DNA of 64,000 nucleotides, from positions 1,294,055 to 1,358,054 of the forward strand of contig NC_058508.1 of NCBI RefSeq assembly GCF_020382885.2. The letters run 5' to 3'. The DNA is from Scatophagus argus (Eukaryota > Chordata > Actinopteri > Scatophagidae). Both the position numbers and the translations under genes were made by a program. Positions 1 to 11,275 of this stretch are shown piece by piece. Position 1 is the stretch's first letter; every line of letters starts with the position of its first letter. The notes beneath the pieces were generated by a model. The model saw only the letters and a list, made by a program, of their open reading frames with translations. It did no database searches and was not told the origin of the DNA.

Positions 1-268
1 AATAGCTGATGTTAATTCACAATGCATTGCATTTCAATTCTTTGAGCTTTTAGATCAGCTAATTTCTAATTTCTTAAGCCCTATGTATGAGTGAAAACTC
101 TCTACAAGCTCACAACACATTGTGGTGCACTATGAGCTAATATTCATTCATTAATTGTAATGGAGGCAGTATTTTGAAATACTGGTGATATTGATTTGAA
201 TTCATATCATCCTTCCATAAATAAATAAATAAAATCTTCAATGTTGTCTCTTCTTGCAATTTTCTCAG
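1..268 (+). other. Intron 3 remainder of the SAM-gene fragment, copy A
   Basis: AT-rich non-coding sequence identical to 28,342-28,609, which is intron 3 of the intact SAM-domain gene. It ends in the acceptor TTTTCTCAG at 268. Nothing else is seen in it. Confidence 0.7.
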
Positions 269-1360
269 GATGTTCGGCAGATTCTTACAGGCTTACCTGA
301 TGGCAAGCAAATTGTTGAGAGCCTTGATGATGATGATGTCATCACAACTAGCCAGAGATGTCTCCTCGTCCGTATCCTGGTGTCGCACCTCATTGAGAAG
401 TTTGGAGAGAAGTACTTAAACATATATTTTTTTTAATTTATTGTTTTATGTTGAATAGGGTTCCTGTTAAATATGGCAACATTCTCAAAATAAAATAATA
501 ACATGTAGTTTTTGAGGTCTGACATTGACCTAGATTTGCTAGGAAGAACCAACACCTTGGCGACTTTTCCAACTGCTACAGCTATTTTCTTGGGATATGA
601 CATGTTTCAGCATTATTTTAAAGGGGTAGTTTGAATTTCAGGACATAAAGAAAGATGTATGAAATTCTCACTGTCAATATAGTTGATGCGAAGGTATTAA
701 TTAATAACCTGAGTCCTTTGTTCAAAGGTTTGATTTGGCTGGTTTACATTTACTCCACAAAACTCATTGGATTTGTATTGTTGACTTATTTTTTCTTAAA
801 AATGCTGTCAATAGGCATACTTTTATGTTTTTGCTATGCAACTTATCAATGTGCCTCTACTGTTGCCTGCCTGTGGGTGACCGCAGCACAACCTGTCCTT
901 ATGCAAGCTTTTGCATGTACATCGCATTGATAAAAGTTGCACAGCAAATACAGAAAATAGTGCCCAGTTGATGGACACAGCTGTTTTATAAAAGAAATAA
1001 ATCAACATTACAACCACAATTAGTTTTGTGGAGTAATGTTTTTTTAATTTATTTGTTCCAGCCAACTCACAGGAACTACTTGATATGAATCATAACCAAA
1101 AACTCTCAGGTTCAAAGTTTTGAACACGAGAGTTTTGGGTTATAAAGTAATCCCTTCGCATTGCTAATATTAAATGTAAGTATTTCATACATCTTTATGT
1201 CCTACAATCCAAACCATCCATGTAAATCTAGTTTTCACTTTTTACCTGTGTGATGTGTTTTTTTCTGTTTTACAGTCCTACGACAGAGACCAAAAAGGCC
1301 CTGGCATTGGGTTTGGTTCAGTCATTTCCCAGTTTGAAAGACTCATCAAGCAGTGGCAGT
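269..1360 (+). pseudogene. SAM-domain gene fragment, copy A (exons 4 and 5 only)
   Basis: Two exons of the SAM-domain gene described at 23,929-33,188 are kept here: exon 4 at 269-411 (starts DVRQILTGLPDGKQ) and exon 5 at 1,276-1,360 (reads PTTETKKALALGLVQSFPSL). The same acceptor and donor sites are present (TTTTCTCAG before 269, GTACTT after 411, TTTTACAG before 1,276, GTGAGTG after 1,360). Exons 6-10 are absent from copy A because sequence equivalent to 30,148-33,850 is missing. Exons 1-3 would lie left of the window. Intron 4 (412-1,275) is AT-rich and shows no further coding sequence. A working gene here is unlikely. Confidence 0.8.
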
Positions 1361-1416
1361 GTGAGTGTTTTTTGTTAAAGGTCATTGAGATATTTATTTG
1401 GGGGTGTCATGATTCT

Positions 1417-4400
1417 GAGTTTTCTGACTTCTTATCTAGTTTAGTGCTCAGCACAGATAAAGTCATTATAGCAGGTGACTTCAACATTCATATGGATGTT
1501 GACTCTGACAGTCTTAAGACAGCCTTTAGTTCACTCTTAGATTCAATAGGTTTCCTTCAGATAGTGAATGAACCAACACACTGCCACAATCACACACTCG
1601 ATCTGGTTCTCACCTACTGGTCCTAGAAACTAAGAACCCTGTCAGTTGTCCCCTCAAAACCCTCTCCTTTCAGACCATTCGCTTGTAGTTTTTGAACTAA
1701 CTCTAGAAGACTTTACAGCACACAACAAAAAGGTCTATTACACCAGATGCCTCTCTGAAGATAGTGTAGACAGATTTAGGGATGCAATCCCATCACAGCT
1801 CCCCTCAGCTCCATGTACCAGTACAACAGACCGTACTGATTTAAACGTTACTCCTGCAGTAATTGATTCCTTTGTCAACAACACTGCAGCCACGTTGCAC
1901 ACAGTTTTAGATATGGTTGCCCCACTGAGAAAGAAGGTTAGAAATCATAGGAGGCTAGCTCCTTGGTATAATTCAAATTTACGAAAACTTAAACAAACAT
2001 CAAGACGGATGGAGAGGAAGTGGTACTCCACCAAATCAGCTGAATCCCAGAGAGCCTGGAAAGATAGTCTATTGACATACAAAAAGGCCCTTCGTGAAGC
2101 CAGAACTGCCTATTATTCAACATTAATAGAGAAAAACAAGAACAACCCACGTTTTCTCTTTAACACTGTAGCCAGGCTGACCAAGAGTCACAGCTCTGTT
2201 GAACCTTGTATTCCTGCAGCTCTTAGCAGTGAAGACTTCATGAGTTTCTTCACCAATAAAATCAATAACATTAGAGAAAAAATCAATAAAGATCTTCCCA
2301 GAATAGCCAATATAGTGCCATCTCCAGTAATCTCTTTTAATCCTACTCCATCCCTGGACAGGTCCCTGGACAGGTTCCTGCCCATAGACCTCCCCGAGCT
2401 GACCTCCAGCATTAACAAATCTAACCCAACTACATGTCTCTTAGACCCCATCCCAACTAAGCTCCTCAAGGACGTCTTTCCCTTGATTAGCGTTTCCCTC
2501 TTAGATCAGATAAACTTATCCTTAACAACAGGTTATGTACCACAGGCGTTCAAAACCGCTGTTATTAGACCTTTACTTAAAAAACCTTCACTTGACCCAG
2601 ACATCTTAGCAAACTATAGGCCGATATCCAACCTCCCGTTCTTATCTAAAATACTCGAAAGAGTGGTTGCAAATCAGTTGATTGATCACCTACACAGGTA
2701 CAGTCTCTTTGAGATGTTTCAGTCTGGTTTTAGAGCCCATCACAGCACAGAAACAGCACTGGTTAAAGTCACAAATGACCTCCTCATGGCATCAGACCGG
2801 GGGCTTGTCTCCATACTTGTTTTGCTAGATCTCAGTGCTGCTTTCGACACTGTAGATCACAGCATTTTATTACACAGATTAGAACATGAGACTAGGATCA
2901 CAGGGACTGCGCTATGCTGGTTCAAATCATATTTAACAGATAGATTTCACTTTGCTCAAGTTAATAATGTTTCCTCTTCATATATAAGGGTTAGCCTCGG
3001 TGTTCCACAAGGTTCAGTGCTTGGGCCGATCCTGTTCACCTTATACATGCTCCCTCTAGGAAATATTATTCAGAAACATGACATAAACTTTCATTGTTAT
3101 GCTGATGACACTCAGCTGTACTTATCCTTAAAGCCTGAAGAAACAGAGCCGTTAGCCAGACTCCAGGCATGTCTTAAGGACATAAAGGACTGGATGACCT
3201 CCAATTTTTTATTATTAAACTCAGACAAAACTGAGATCATTATTCTAAGCCCCAAACACCTTAGAAATAGAATAGCTGATAATATTCTCTCTCTGGACGG
3301 CATTACTTTGGCCTCCAGTACGACTGCAAGGAACCTCGGCGTTATCTTTGATCAAGACGTGTCATTTATTCATCACATTAAACAGACCTCTAAGACCGCC
3401 TTCTTTCACCTCCGTAATATCGCTAAGATTAGGAGCGTCCTCTCTCAGAGTGATGCTGAAAAACTTGTTCATGCTTTTGTTACTTCTAGGCTGGACTACT
3501 GCAACTCACTATTGTCAGGATGTCCAAATTATTCTATTAATAACCTGCAGCTGATCCAAAATGCAGCAGCTAGAGTTTTAACAGGAATCAGTAAAAGGGA
3601 TCATATCTCCCCCATCTTAGCTTCTCTTCACTGGCTTCCGGTAAAATTCAGAATAGACTTTAAAATTCTCCTACTTACATATAAGGCCCTAAATGGACTA
3701 GCCCCATCATACCTGCAGGATCTAATAGTCCCATATATTCCCAATAGATCACTCAGATCACAGAGTGCAGGTTTACTTACAGTTCCCAGAATTTATAAAA
3801 GTAGAACGGGAGGACGAGCCTTTAGCTATCAGGCACCCCTACTGTGGAACCAGTTGCCAATCTGGGTTCGACAGGCAGACACCACCTCCACTTTTAAGAC
3901 TAAACTTAAAACCTTTCTGTTTAGTAAAGCATATAGTTAGCACCAAATAAAGTGTGTAGGGCTGGTAGGCATAGTTTCACTCACCTCATGATATATAGCC
4001 ACAGGTAGAATAGGTCTGACTAACTGTTAATCTTTAAATCTCTATCATAGCTAAGCTGCTATAGGCCTATGCTGCCGGGGGACACAAACATGATCCACCA
4101 AGCAGTTTCCCCTCCTCCTTCTCCTCTTCTATCCTCTCCCCTCGTCAGATTAACATGCAGTTCATTATTTTATGTCACTAACTGTGTGTCCAGTGCTCCT
4201 CGTAGTCTTGTGTCTCTCCCTCCCTCCCTCTCTCTCTCTCTCTCTCTCTCTGTATCTTTCTGCAGGTATCTCTCCATCCAGATCTTCAAGTTGAACTGTA
4301 GCCGGCTCTATGACCAACCCAATGTGTATTGTTGACATCTGCCTGTCATTCCTCTATGTACCGACTATGGGCGGGGTGGTTCTCCCTACGGGCCGAAATC

Positions 4401-4848
4401 GAACTGATAGGATAGTGATTCTCAACATCACATAAAAAAAAGAATACATGAATGTTACAGCAGTTCATTATAATTTTCATTACTATAATTTTCTTATAAC
4501 TTGTGAAATGTTAAAATCATATTGAGGTGGTAGCAAATAGTGAAACTAAACAGTTGAGATTTTGTTTTGCTTATCTTTTTAGTAATGTCATTTCTCATGT
4601 TGTTAATTGCTTTCCTGCCTGTACAACATCCATTGCACGTCTGCCCGTCCTGGGTGAGGGATCCCTCCTCTGTTGCTCACCCTGAGGTTTCTTCCATTTT
4701 TTCCTGTTAAAGGTTTTTCTGGGAGTTTTTCCTTAGTCGATGTGAGGGTCGAAGGGCAGAGGATGTTGCTGATGTTATGTTAAGCCCTTTGAGACAAACT
4801 GCTTGTAAAAATGGGCTGTACAAATAAAGTTGACTTGACTTGACTTGA
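1417..4848 (+). mobile_element. 5'-truncated CR1/L2-clade LINE
   Basis: A 3.4-kb non-LTR retrotransposon inserted in intron 5 of the SAM-gene fragment. It begins inside the APE-type endonuclease (AGDFNIHMD at about 1,471-1,497), so most of the endonuclease is gone, as expected from incomplete reverse transcription. The reverse transcriptase ORF follows at 1,646-3,940 in a different frame, so one or more small indels separate endonuclease and RT near 1,620-1,650. The 3' region (3,941-4,848) holds a CT-rich run at about 4,215-4,252 and the fish-type tail GTTTCTTCC...TTTTTCCTTAG, and ends in AATAAAGTTGACTTGACTTG repeats. Absent from copy B. The clade call rests on RT motifs and the tail. Confidence 0.9.
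1646..3940 (+). CDS. LINE reverse transcriptase ORF (CR1/L2 type)
   Basis: A 764-codon open frame for the C-terminal endonuclease edge, linker, reverse transcriptase and C-terminal region of an L2-like ORF2 protein. RT blocks visible: NYRPISNLPFLSKILE, LDLSAAFDTVDHSI (about residue 395), GVPQGSVLGPILFTLYM, and the catalytic YADD in HCYADDTQLYLS (about residue 487). Further on are LNSDKTEIIILSPK, HAFVTSRLDYCNSLL, ARVLTG and HWLPVKFRIDFKILLL, all typical of L2 elements. In a working element the enzyme copies its own RNA at a nicked chromosomal site. The first Met is not the true start, because the endonuclease lies upstream out of frame. The RT frame itself is fully open, which argues for a recent insertion. 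Confidence 0.85.
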   Translation: MSPQNPLLSDHSLVVFELTLEDFTAHNKKVYYTRCLSEDSVDRFRDAIPSQLPSAPCTSTTDRTDLNVTPAVIDSFVNNTAATLHTVLDMVAPLRKKVRNHRRLAPWYNSNLRKLKQTSRRMERKWYSTKSAESQRAWKDSLLTYKKALREARTAYYSTLIEKNKNNPRFLFNTVARLTKSHSSVEPCIPAALSSEDFMSFFTNKINNIREKINKDLPRIANIVPSPVISFNPTPSLDRSLDRFLPIDLPELTSSINKSNPTTCLLDPIPTKLLKDVFPLISVSLLDQINLSLTTGYVPQAFKTAVIRPLLKKPSLDPDILANYRPISNLPFLSKILERVVANQLIDHLHRYSLFEMFQSGFRAHHSTETALVKVTNDLLMASDRGLVSILVLLDLSAAFDTVDHSILLHRLEHETRITGTALCWFKSYLTDRFHFAQVNNVSSSYIRVSLGVPQGSVLGPILFTLYMLPLGNIIQKHDINFHCYADDTQLYLSLKPEETEPLARLQACLKDIKDWMTSNFLLLNSDKTEIIILSPKHLRNRIADNILSLDGITLASSTTARNLGVIFDQDVSFIHHIKQTSKTAFFHLRNIAKIRSVLSQSDAEKLVHAFVTSRLDYCNSLLSGCPNYSINNLQLIQNAAARVLTGISKRDHISPILASLHWLPVKFRIDFKILLLTYKALNGLAPSYLQDLIVPYIPNRSLRSQSAGLLTVPRIYKSRTGGRAFSYQAPLLWNQLPIWVRQADTTSTFKTKLKTFLFSKAYS

Positions 4849-4857
4849 CATGATTCT

Positions 4858-5242
4858 CAAACAGATTCAATTTTATTTTTTACGGTCACAATACAATTCC
4901 ATTTTCAATTTAAACTTCACCTAGTTAACTGGAGTCAGCCGAGGGCTCTAAACTAGGCCCCCTTCTGTTTGTGCTAGATTTCCAATGTAGATCACACTAG
5001 GGTTTGTACATGTGCAATCACTGTCTAAATTAATAAAAAAAAAAAATCCTTAAAAAGTCTTTGATAAAAAATTGGGAACTTGAGACCTTAAATTGTCTTA
5101 AATTTGGCAAAATTTGGCTGGAAGTCACGACTGTGATGCTCTGTGAGCCTGTAGGTCTGTTTTTTTTTTTTTTTTTTTTAGCAACAGAGCATGGAGAAGC
5201 ATAAATTGAGCTAAAATGCTAAAACAGTCAGTTAACAGACAC
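4858..5242 (+). other. Intron 5 remainder with poly-T tract, copy A
   Basis: This matches 29,751-30,148 in copy B up to ACAGACACTC, then switches to sequence that in B lies right of the EnSpm-like terminus (GTAGAGTAGCC). A T-run lies at about 5,159-5,179. No coding sequence seen. Confidence 0.6.
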
Positions 5243-5440
5243 TCGTCCAGGTAGAGTAGCCAATTAACCCAATGTGCATGTTTTTGGTATTGTGGGAGGA
5301 AGCCAGAGTACCCAGAGAAAACCCACGCAGGCACAGGGAGAACATGCAAACTCCACATAGAAGGGCCCAGACCGGGATTCGAACCTGGAACCCTCTTACT
5401 ATGAGGTGACAGTGCTAACCACTGCACCACCGGCCTGCTT
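5243..5440 (-). repeat. tRNA-derived SINE, copy A
   Basis: On the minus strand this begins with a pol III A-box-like TGGTGCAGTGG, followed about 45 bases later by a B box GGTTCGAATCC. It then runs into GTTTGCATGTTCTCCCTG and GGTTTTCTCTGGG, a body very common in fish genomes. The partner in copy B is 33,851-34,045. Copy A lacks a short stretch after the head that B keeps. Confidence 0.75.
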
Positions 5441-7074
5441 CCGTGATTTATTAATCATGGTTAACAAATTTTAATCGTTTAATCGTCAACAACAAATCGT
5501 TATACTTTGCTAGATCATAAAACAAATGTTTACATGCTTTCTTTAGCTTACTTATTCACCTCATGATGGTTTATAAACTGAAATAAACATTTTTTTTTGC
5601 AATGATATAAAGTCAGCTCCAAGAAAATGGGTCACTGGAATGAGCTGGAATTATTCCATCATTACTTATACTTGCTCCAAAATATTAAGGCACTCAAAAC
5701 AACTGAGCTATTACAACAGCAATTCATTTCTGAGTGAGGTTTTTTTCATGAGTCCAACTGTTTTTCCAAGCTGAAGTTATGTTACTTCTTTTATCAAGAT
5801 ATACTGTTAGGTTTTATAGTGAAACAGGTCAGGAAAAGGAGTAAATTACTTCCGTCTTGGAAGAGAACGCATATAAAAATGCTAAAACTTTCTTTTCATT
5901 CAGAGACCATATTTGTTAAAAAGTGAGCACCAGCAGAAAAATAGTCACAAATAACTATTAAAATTTGTAATTACTTAATGATTACTTAAAATCCCTACAC
6001 AGCCTTTTTACTGCCCCGAAAAGCCTCTAATCACTTTTGCTTTTCAAGAATGAGTGACTGGGACCTTGCTGTGGAGGCATCATTAAATGAGAGTTGCTTT
6101 CCTTTGCAACAAGTCATTTTCTTTTGGTTGGATATTGCGACTTGTGCAAGACAGGGATTGGCAGAAACTCATCCAAGTCATGAGAGAAAGACACCTCAGG
6201 ATTGAAGGTTCTCGGTTCTGTTCTGTTCTCGGCAGTGTCTGCATGTATTACCTTCAGCATTTTGCATGTAATGGTGCAGTGTGGTTGGCCCATGGATTTC
6301 TCTGATATATATGGACATTTTATAGAAGACCGAAATATACTGTACTTCATCAGACTGCTCACTTTCAACAGTTTCAGGGTGGTACCATTGGTATGCAGGG
6401 TCTGTGATAGCAATTTGGAAAAAAGAGCTGTTTGTGTAAATAGGAAGAAAGTAATATATATATGATGCCATGGGTTTTAAAAAAACATTTTAAAAACTTT
6501 TATTCATTATGCCAACATGAGTGAAGCATAAAGCAATGTAAAGTCATAAGCAGAGAGCACACTTCATCATTTTAGGTCTTGTCCATTCATTTAGACAAGC
6601 CTGTTTTATCTGATAGGATTATTGTTCTGCAATCAGTCTCAGAAACTGCAACAGTCTAAGTTGTTTCTTTTTTATTCTTATATTATATATATTATATTAT
6701 TTTATATTATCACAAAATGACCAGTTGATAGATTAGTATCCATTTTTTTTTCCTTATGATGTGATATGGCTTTCGCCATAAGCACAAATCATAAGCAGCT
6801 CCTGACCCGGCCCAAGCTCTCTAAGAAGACGAGGAAAAACTCCCCAAAACCTTGAGGCCAGATGAAAAATGGGAAGAAACCTCGGGAAAGGCAATTCAAA
6901 GAGAGATCCTCCTCTCCGCGGACGGCCGGGGGGCCTAAAGGAACTGTAGTTGGTCTAACCGGAGCACCCGGAGAAAACCTGACGGTCCTGGTGAAGAAAA
7001 ACTAGAACAGAATTAGTTCTTGTATTGTGAATGTATTGTATTGGCATGAACTCGTGTGTGAGTGTAGTGTTGGT
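5441..7074 (+). other. Flank 3' of the PIM-like kinase, copy A
   Basis: AT-rich sequence shared with 34,077-35,726 and, inverted, with 62,543-64,000. A frame on the minus strand (99 codons at 6,114-6,413, 118 codons in the other copies) has no family resemblance I recognise and is probably chance. A LINE-tail-like block is annotated separately at 6,775-7,005. No other gene seen. Confidence 0.5.
6775..7005 (-). repeat. LINE 3'-tail-like repeat, copy A
   Basis: Read on the minus strand the block contains GAGGTTTCTTCCCATTTTTC, CTGGCCTCAAGG and GGGGAGTTTTTCCTC. This parallels the L2 tail at about 4,685-4,735 (GTTTCTTCC...GGAGTTTTTCCTT). It lies just downstream of the kinase stop codon. Partners are at about 35,427-35,657 and 62,625-62,880. 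Confidence 0.55.
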
Positions 7075-10000
7075 TTATCTGAGCCATGGGTGAAGCTGGA
7101 GCTCCTTCAGGGTAGGTCGCAGCATGTAGGATGTGTTTAAACACTTCTGTAAGAAATCCTGGCAATCTGGAGGGAAAGAAAGATGAGAAAGTTGGAGCTG
7201 ACAGCCACAGTGATTCCTCAGGAGGTGAATGGAAATGAACAGCTCTGTGTTTGCATATGAGTACGTTTTTCTTACCTCTGGACAGCTCATCGCTGATTGG
7301 CAGCTCATGTTTGAGGAAACTTGTGGTATCAAATCGGACTGTTCTGTGGAGCAGCTCATATAAGACCACTCCCATCTGCCACACTGTGGTGGGGCCGGGC
7401 CTGTAGGTATAATGACTGTACCACTCCGGAGGGACGTGTTGGGGGGTACCTACAATACACACAAGTGATAATAATTGAGGATGAAAAGCGTCTTTCTTTA
7501 AACATTAAAGTCACAGGCAGGTAAATTAGTGAGAGGCAGAAGAAAAAGCCAGATGGCTTACCACAGAAGACACGGTAAACTGATGTTTTCTTGAAGAAAC
7601 AGCTCAGTCCAAAGTCAATGACACGAACACGCGGCACATCTGAGCTGGTCTCAATCAGGATGTTTTCCGGTTTGATATCCCGATGAAAGATGCGCTTATC
7701 CTCCAGTTCATTTGCAGCATCAACCAACTGTTTAAGTATGATCTGGAAGAGAGGGACACAAATAGAAAAGTGAGGGATCGGAGTGGGGAGACGGACTGTG
7801 AGGAGGTTCAACAGTTTGTGTCATGGCTGTGGGGTTTGGGTTAACTTTGGCTTAACTGCTGTGATTCAAAGCTGACAACAAACAACAGCAGGACAAAACT
7901 TTTGATCAGCAACATTTCAAACCCACAGACACCCAAAAAATGTCCATCAGAGATGGTCATAATTTCAGTTTGTTTTGTCATCCAAACCAGATTGCTCCCA
8001 ACCTGTCTGAGAGCCTACACAGGTTGCTTCTTACTCCATCAGAGACATGGAGCCTCCTACAACATAAAGCTGTAAGAACATGTAGGACTTTGGTTTTAGG
8101 TTCTTCCTTGTGTTTCCACTGTGGAAAACCAGAATATTTTCCACAGACGTGATGGAAAAGGTGACATGGTTTTAGATACCGAGACAAATGGGCAGCACAG
8201 TCCGCTGTGGCACAAAGAGGTGCTAATAAGAAACACAAGGAGAACCTGTGGCAATAGCTATATGTTACAGTATGTTACAGGTAAGTCACAAGTCATTAAG
8301 TTCTTGTTTGAAACACACACACACACACACACATACACGCTCGAGCAGCTTACCTTTGCCTTGTCCTCCTGTAAGTGGCCTCTGTTTGTCCTGATGTAAT
8401 TTAAAAGGTCCATACATGGCATTGGTCTTTCCAGCACCAGGATGAGCTCCTGGTCCAGATCATACCAGTCCAGGAGTGACACGGGTGCTGATTCCTCCAT
8501 TAATCCAGTTCTTCCAGCTTGGAGTTTTAACATCACAGCCACCTCAGCTGAGAGTTCTTTCCCATTTCGTCTCTGAAACGTTGAAGCAAAAACAGTGTAA
8601 GAGAAGGAGAAGCTCCACAGGTTTAGAGAAAAGCGTGATTCATCAAACACACATTCACTGGGCTGAGTGCAGCGTCCTGTTTGGTGTTGCTCACTTACCT
8701 CTTTGCACAACACTTTGTCTTTTGCTATGTGTTTGATGGCAACCTACAAGACACAAATGGCACTTTGGTTAGCACTTCCTGATCAGACTGTGTGTGTGTA
8801 CATATGAGTGAGTGTGTGTATGAGTGAATGTGTGTAAATGTATGTTTCACAATGTGTGTATCATACTCACAGGTAAATGATCTTCTTTGCGGTAGCCAGC
8901 AAACACACATCCACAGCCTCCTTCACCGAGATGATTCTCCTGCTGGTATTTGGCCTCAAATTCAGCTAAACAGACAAACACATGTTTTGTTTAGTTGCCA
9001 GGAGCATCAGTTACACATTAAAAAAGCTCTAAAATTAATCCTTTCTAGAGTGATTCTGAAAAAGATGGGCCGCCGTGTGGAACAAAGGAAACAAAATGTG
9101 ACAACTTGCTCATCCTTTCTGGCATATACTCCACTGAAAACAGTTTGAAAACTAGATATTTATGAGCAGTGACTTTTGTGCATACATGTTTATAATGAAT
9201 TTGATGCCAGGAGCACAGTTCAAACATGCTGCTATAGGGGCTACAAAAGGCTGGGGCAAAAACTCAAAACCACCTGTACATAACATTACACTGTGTTTCC
9301 AAATCAGGGCATCAGTGTGACCATTAATGTGACTGTTTTGTGTTGCACATTAACATGAAGTCAAAGCTTATGTTAATTACTACTTACCTCTTCGGGAATC
9401 TATCAAATCCTTCATGGTTGGCCGGCCCTTCCTTCTCTTTGCGCAGGGTTCTTCTTCATCAGCGGCAGCCTTCCTCTTTCCAGTCCTCTTGCTCACATCC
9501 TCCACTGTTGTACCGCACCTACTGGACTGTGTGCTGCTGCTCCCTTCAAAGGACAAGAGAAAAAGAGGACCACCAGGTTAATGACCAGTCACTAATGGAG
9601 AAAATAAGTCCATCTTTGTCATTCAGTGACTTCCAAAATAACAAACTAATTTTCTTTTCCAACATCTCTTAGTTAAAGAAATATTTCGTCATTTCGGGAA
9701 ATACGCATCCCAACGCATGCTCGAGCTGTTATTAGGTTAGCATAAAGACTCCTGAGGCAAAGGGAAAACAGTTCGCCTGCTCCCTTCCAAACTGAAAATA
9801 GCCGCATCAAAACCCTCTAAAGCTGAGACATTAAAAATCATTTTTCATTATGGTCTCATGGTCTTTCTCTGTGAATGTAGGTTTGGTTTTGTTTGTTCAG
9901 GTTTGACATTTAACTAATGATGTTGAACGCTAACTTCACATGATTCGCTTACCATTGCCAGTGTCCGCAGACGAGGCCGATCCTGATTCCTTCTCAGCCT

Positions 10001-10130
10001 GGTTGTAGTTCAGTCTTCTCCTCTTTGTCTTTGAGAGTCCATCTTCACCTTCTCTGACTTTTCTCTTCAAGTTCTTCTTGAGCGATTCCTTCTTAGTGTC
10101 GCTCAGGGGTTCAGAGTTGTTATTTGACAT
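7075..10130 (-). CDS. PIM-like serine/threonine kinase, copy A
   Basis: Eight coding exons, minus strand: 9,953-10,130; 9,388-9,543; 8,871-8,965; 8,699-8,743; 8,354-8,572; 7,562-7,742; 7,276-7,449; 7,075-7,166. All introns are GT-AG, phases agree, and the joined frame is 379 codons plus stop. Residues 1-111 are Lys/Arg-rich with several basic clusters and look like a nuclear-targeting, disordered tail. The kinase domain follows: glycine loop LGEGGCGCVFAG (124-135), VAIK lysine (147), HRDIKPEN (251-258), DFG (274-276), PPEW (298-301), and a final RPTLKELQLHPWLR. HRDIKPEN, PPEW and the C-terminal HPW box are typical of the PIM family, which phosphorylates basic Ser/Thr sites and promotes survival and growth. 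All catalytic residues are present. The start is the only Met in exon 1 that opens this frame. It could be annotated as any PIM paralogue. Confidence 0.88.
8313..8338 (+). repeat. CA microsatellite in kinase intron, copy A
   Basis: A CACACA run just downstream of the exon 5 donor. It is two bases longer in copy B (about 36,965-36,988) and longer still, as GT, in copy C (about 61,274-61,308). It explains the offset step between A and B. Confidence 0.9.
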
Positions 10131-10783
10131 GATGATATTACAGAAATTTCAAATCTGATAACTTCCAGTAACAAGTGAATGTGGATCCAACACGTGTGTG
10201 CGTGTGTGAGCTCTCTCAGGGATCAAAGGAACGTGTTCTAGCAAACAGAACCCGGAATGTGCTTTGATGATATGAACTGGCTGGTGTTCCAGAATATGCA
10301 AATTAGAGTGTACAGTAACTTGTATGAGAGATGTCAAGGTAAATTATCATTATTATTGTTTTCATATTTCTTTAGTTTTACCCCCCCAAAAAACGTAGCC
10401 AATGAGTTTCCATGAGTTTTAGGTCACTCACGAGAGGTGCAAAAACTCCAAGGTTTTCCATATCCAAAGTGTCATACATCATCTGAACTGCACAGAAGGG
10501 CCATCTGAGTAGAGTGGAGGGCTGAGTCGTTCTTAACTGGCCAGTTAGCTAACGCCCAATAAACCACACATTCTTTGTGCAATTTTTGGGTTATGATAGT
10601 GAAAACGACTGATCTGTAAGGTCAATGATATCCTGTGGTGCCTTCTGTGATGCACGGAGAATAGTTTGCATTTTCAAATAGACTGCAGCCAGATTGTGTC
10701 GTAACCGCTCTGTTAATCCTTCAGTGTTACTGAGACAGTTTCACTTTTTCTGAAAGCTGCACTGAATCAAGTTCGAAGTCATC
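10131..10783 (+). other. Putative promoter flank of the kinase, copy A
   Basis: About 650 bases upstream of the kinase start codon, holding an octamer-like ATGCAAAT at about 10,297 and CACGTGTG at about 10,191, both weak hints only. No coding sequence is seen. Shared with 38,785-39,437 and inverted at 58,832-59,485. Confidence 0.35.
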
Positions 10784-11275
10784 ATGTCTAAGTCGTTTTG
10801 CACTACTTGGTCACTGTATGTGAGGACGCAGAGCAGTGACATGCTTCTCTGTAGCACAGGTGCACCACAGGAAACAGTTTTGGCTCATTTTCTGTTCACT
10901 CTCTATACTTTGGGTACAACACTCCAACCTGCCACCAGGGTAACGACCTCCACATCAACGTTGGTAAAACCAAGGAGCTGGTGGTGGAGTTCAGCAGACG
11001 CCAACACACCCCACCCGCACTGGTGAACATCCAGGGAACAGACATCGGGAGAGTCACCTCCTACAAGGGTGTTCACCTCAACAAAAAGAGCCAAAACAGA
11101 CTCTTCCTTCTCAGGAGGCTGAGAGCCTTTGGAATACAGGGTCCACTCCTCACGAGCTTCAACGACTCTGTGGTGGCATCAGCCATTTTTTATGGTGTGG
11201 TCTGCTGAGCAGGCAGCATCTCTGCCCGGGACAAAAAAAGGGTGGACAAACTGGTGAGGAGGGCCAAAAAAAAGT
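10784..11275 (+). mobile_element. Degenerate non-LTR retrotransposon fragment, copy A
   Basis: Two frames recall a LINE reverse transcriptase: STGAPQETVLAHFLFTLYT (RT block 4), then, out of frame and closely following, LHINVGKTKELVVEFSRR, PPALVNIQGTDI, RLFLLRRLRAFGIQ and DSVVASAIFYGVVC. The catalytic YADD/FADD block between them is missing, so the piece is internally deleted and dead. Copies: 39,438-39,929 (+) and 58,345-58,831 (-). The copy C version lacks about 17 more bases around the FGIQ position. Confidence 0.7.

Larger units (their letters stand above)
1408..4857 (+). repeat. 9-bp target-site duplication CATGATTCT around the L2 insertion
   Basis: CATGATTCT occurs at 1,408-1,416 and again at 4,849-4,857, directly outside the LINE. 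Copy B has one CATGATTCT at the same place (near 29,750) running straight into CAAACAGATT, which is the empty site. This fixes both ends of the insertion. Confidence 0.95.

Noticed and set aside
1646-3940. LINE RT considered as a domesticated host gene
   Set aside because: A perfect 9-bp target repeat and an empty site in copy B show an ordinary recent insertion.
5243-5440. A true tRNA gene
   Set aside because: A and B boxes are present, but no cloverleaf or acceptor stem closes around them and the body continues as a known type of dispersed repeat.
8725-8910. Short frames rich in THTHT/HTHSH near the kinase introns
   Set aside because: Products of CA/GT microsatellites.
10290-10305. ATGCAAAT octamer as a kinase promoter element
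   Set aside because: A single 8-bp word. Such matches are frequent by chance and the transcription start is unknown.
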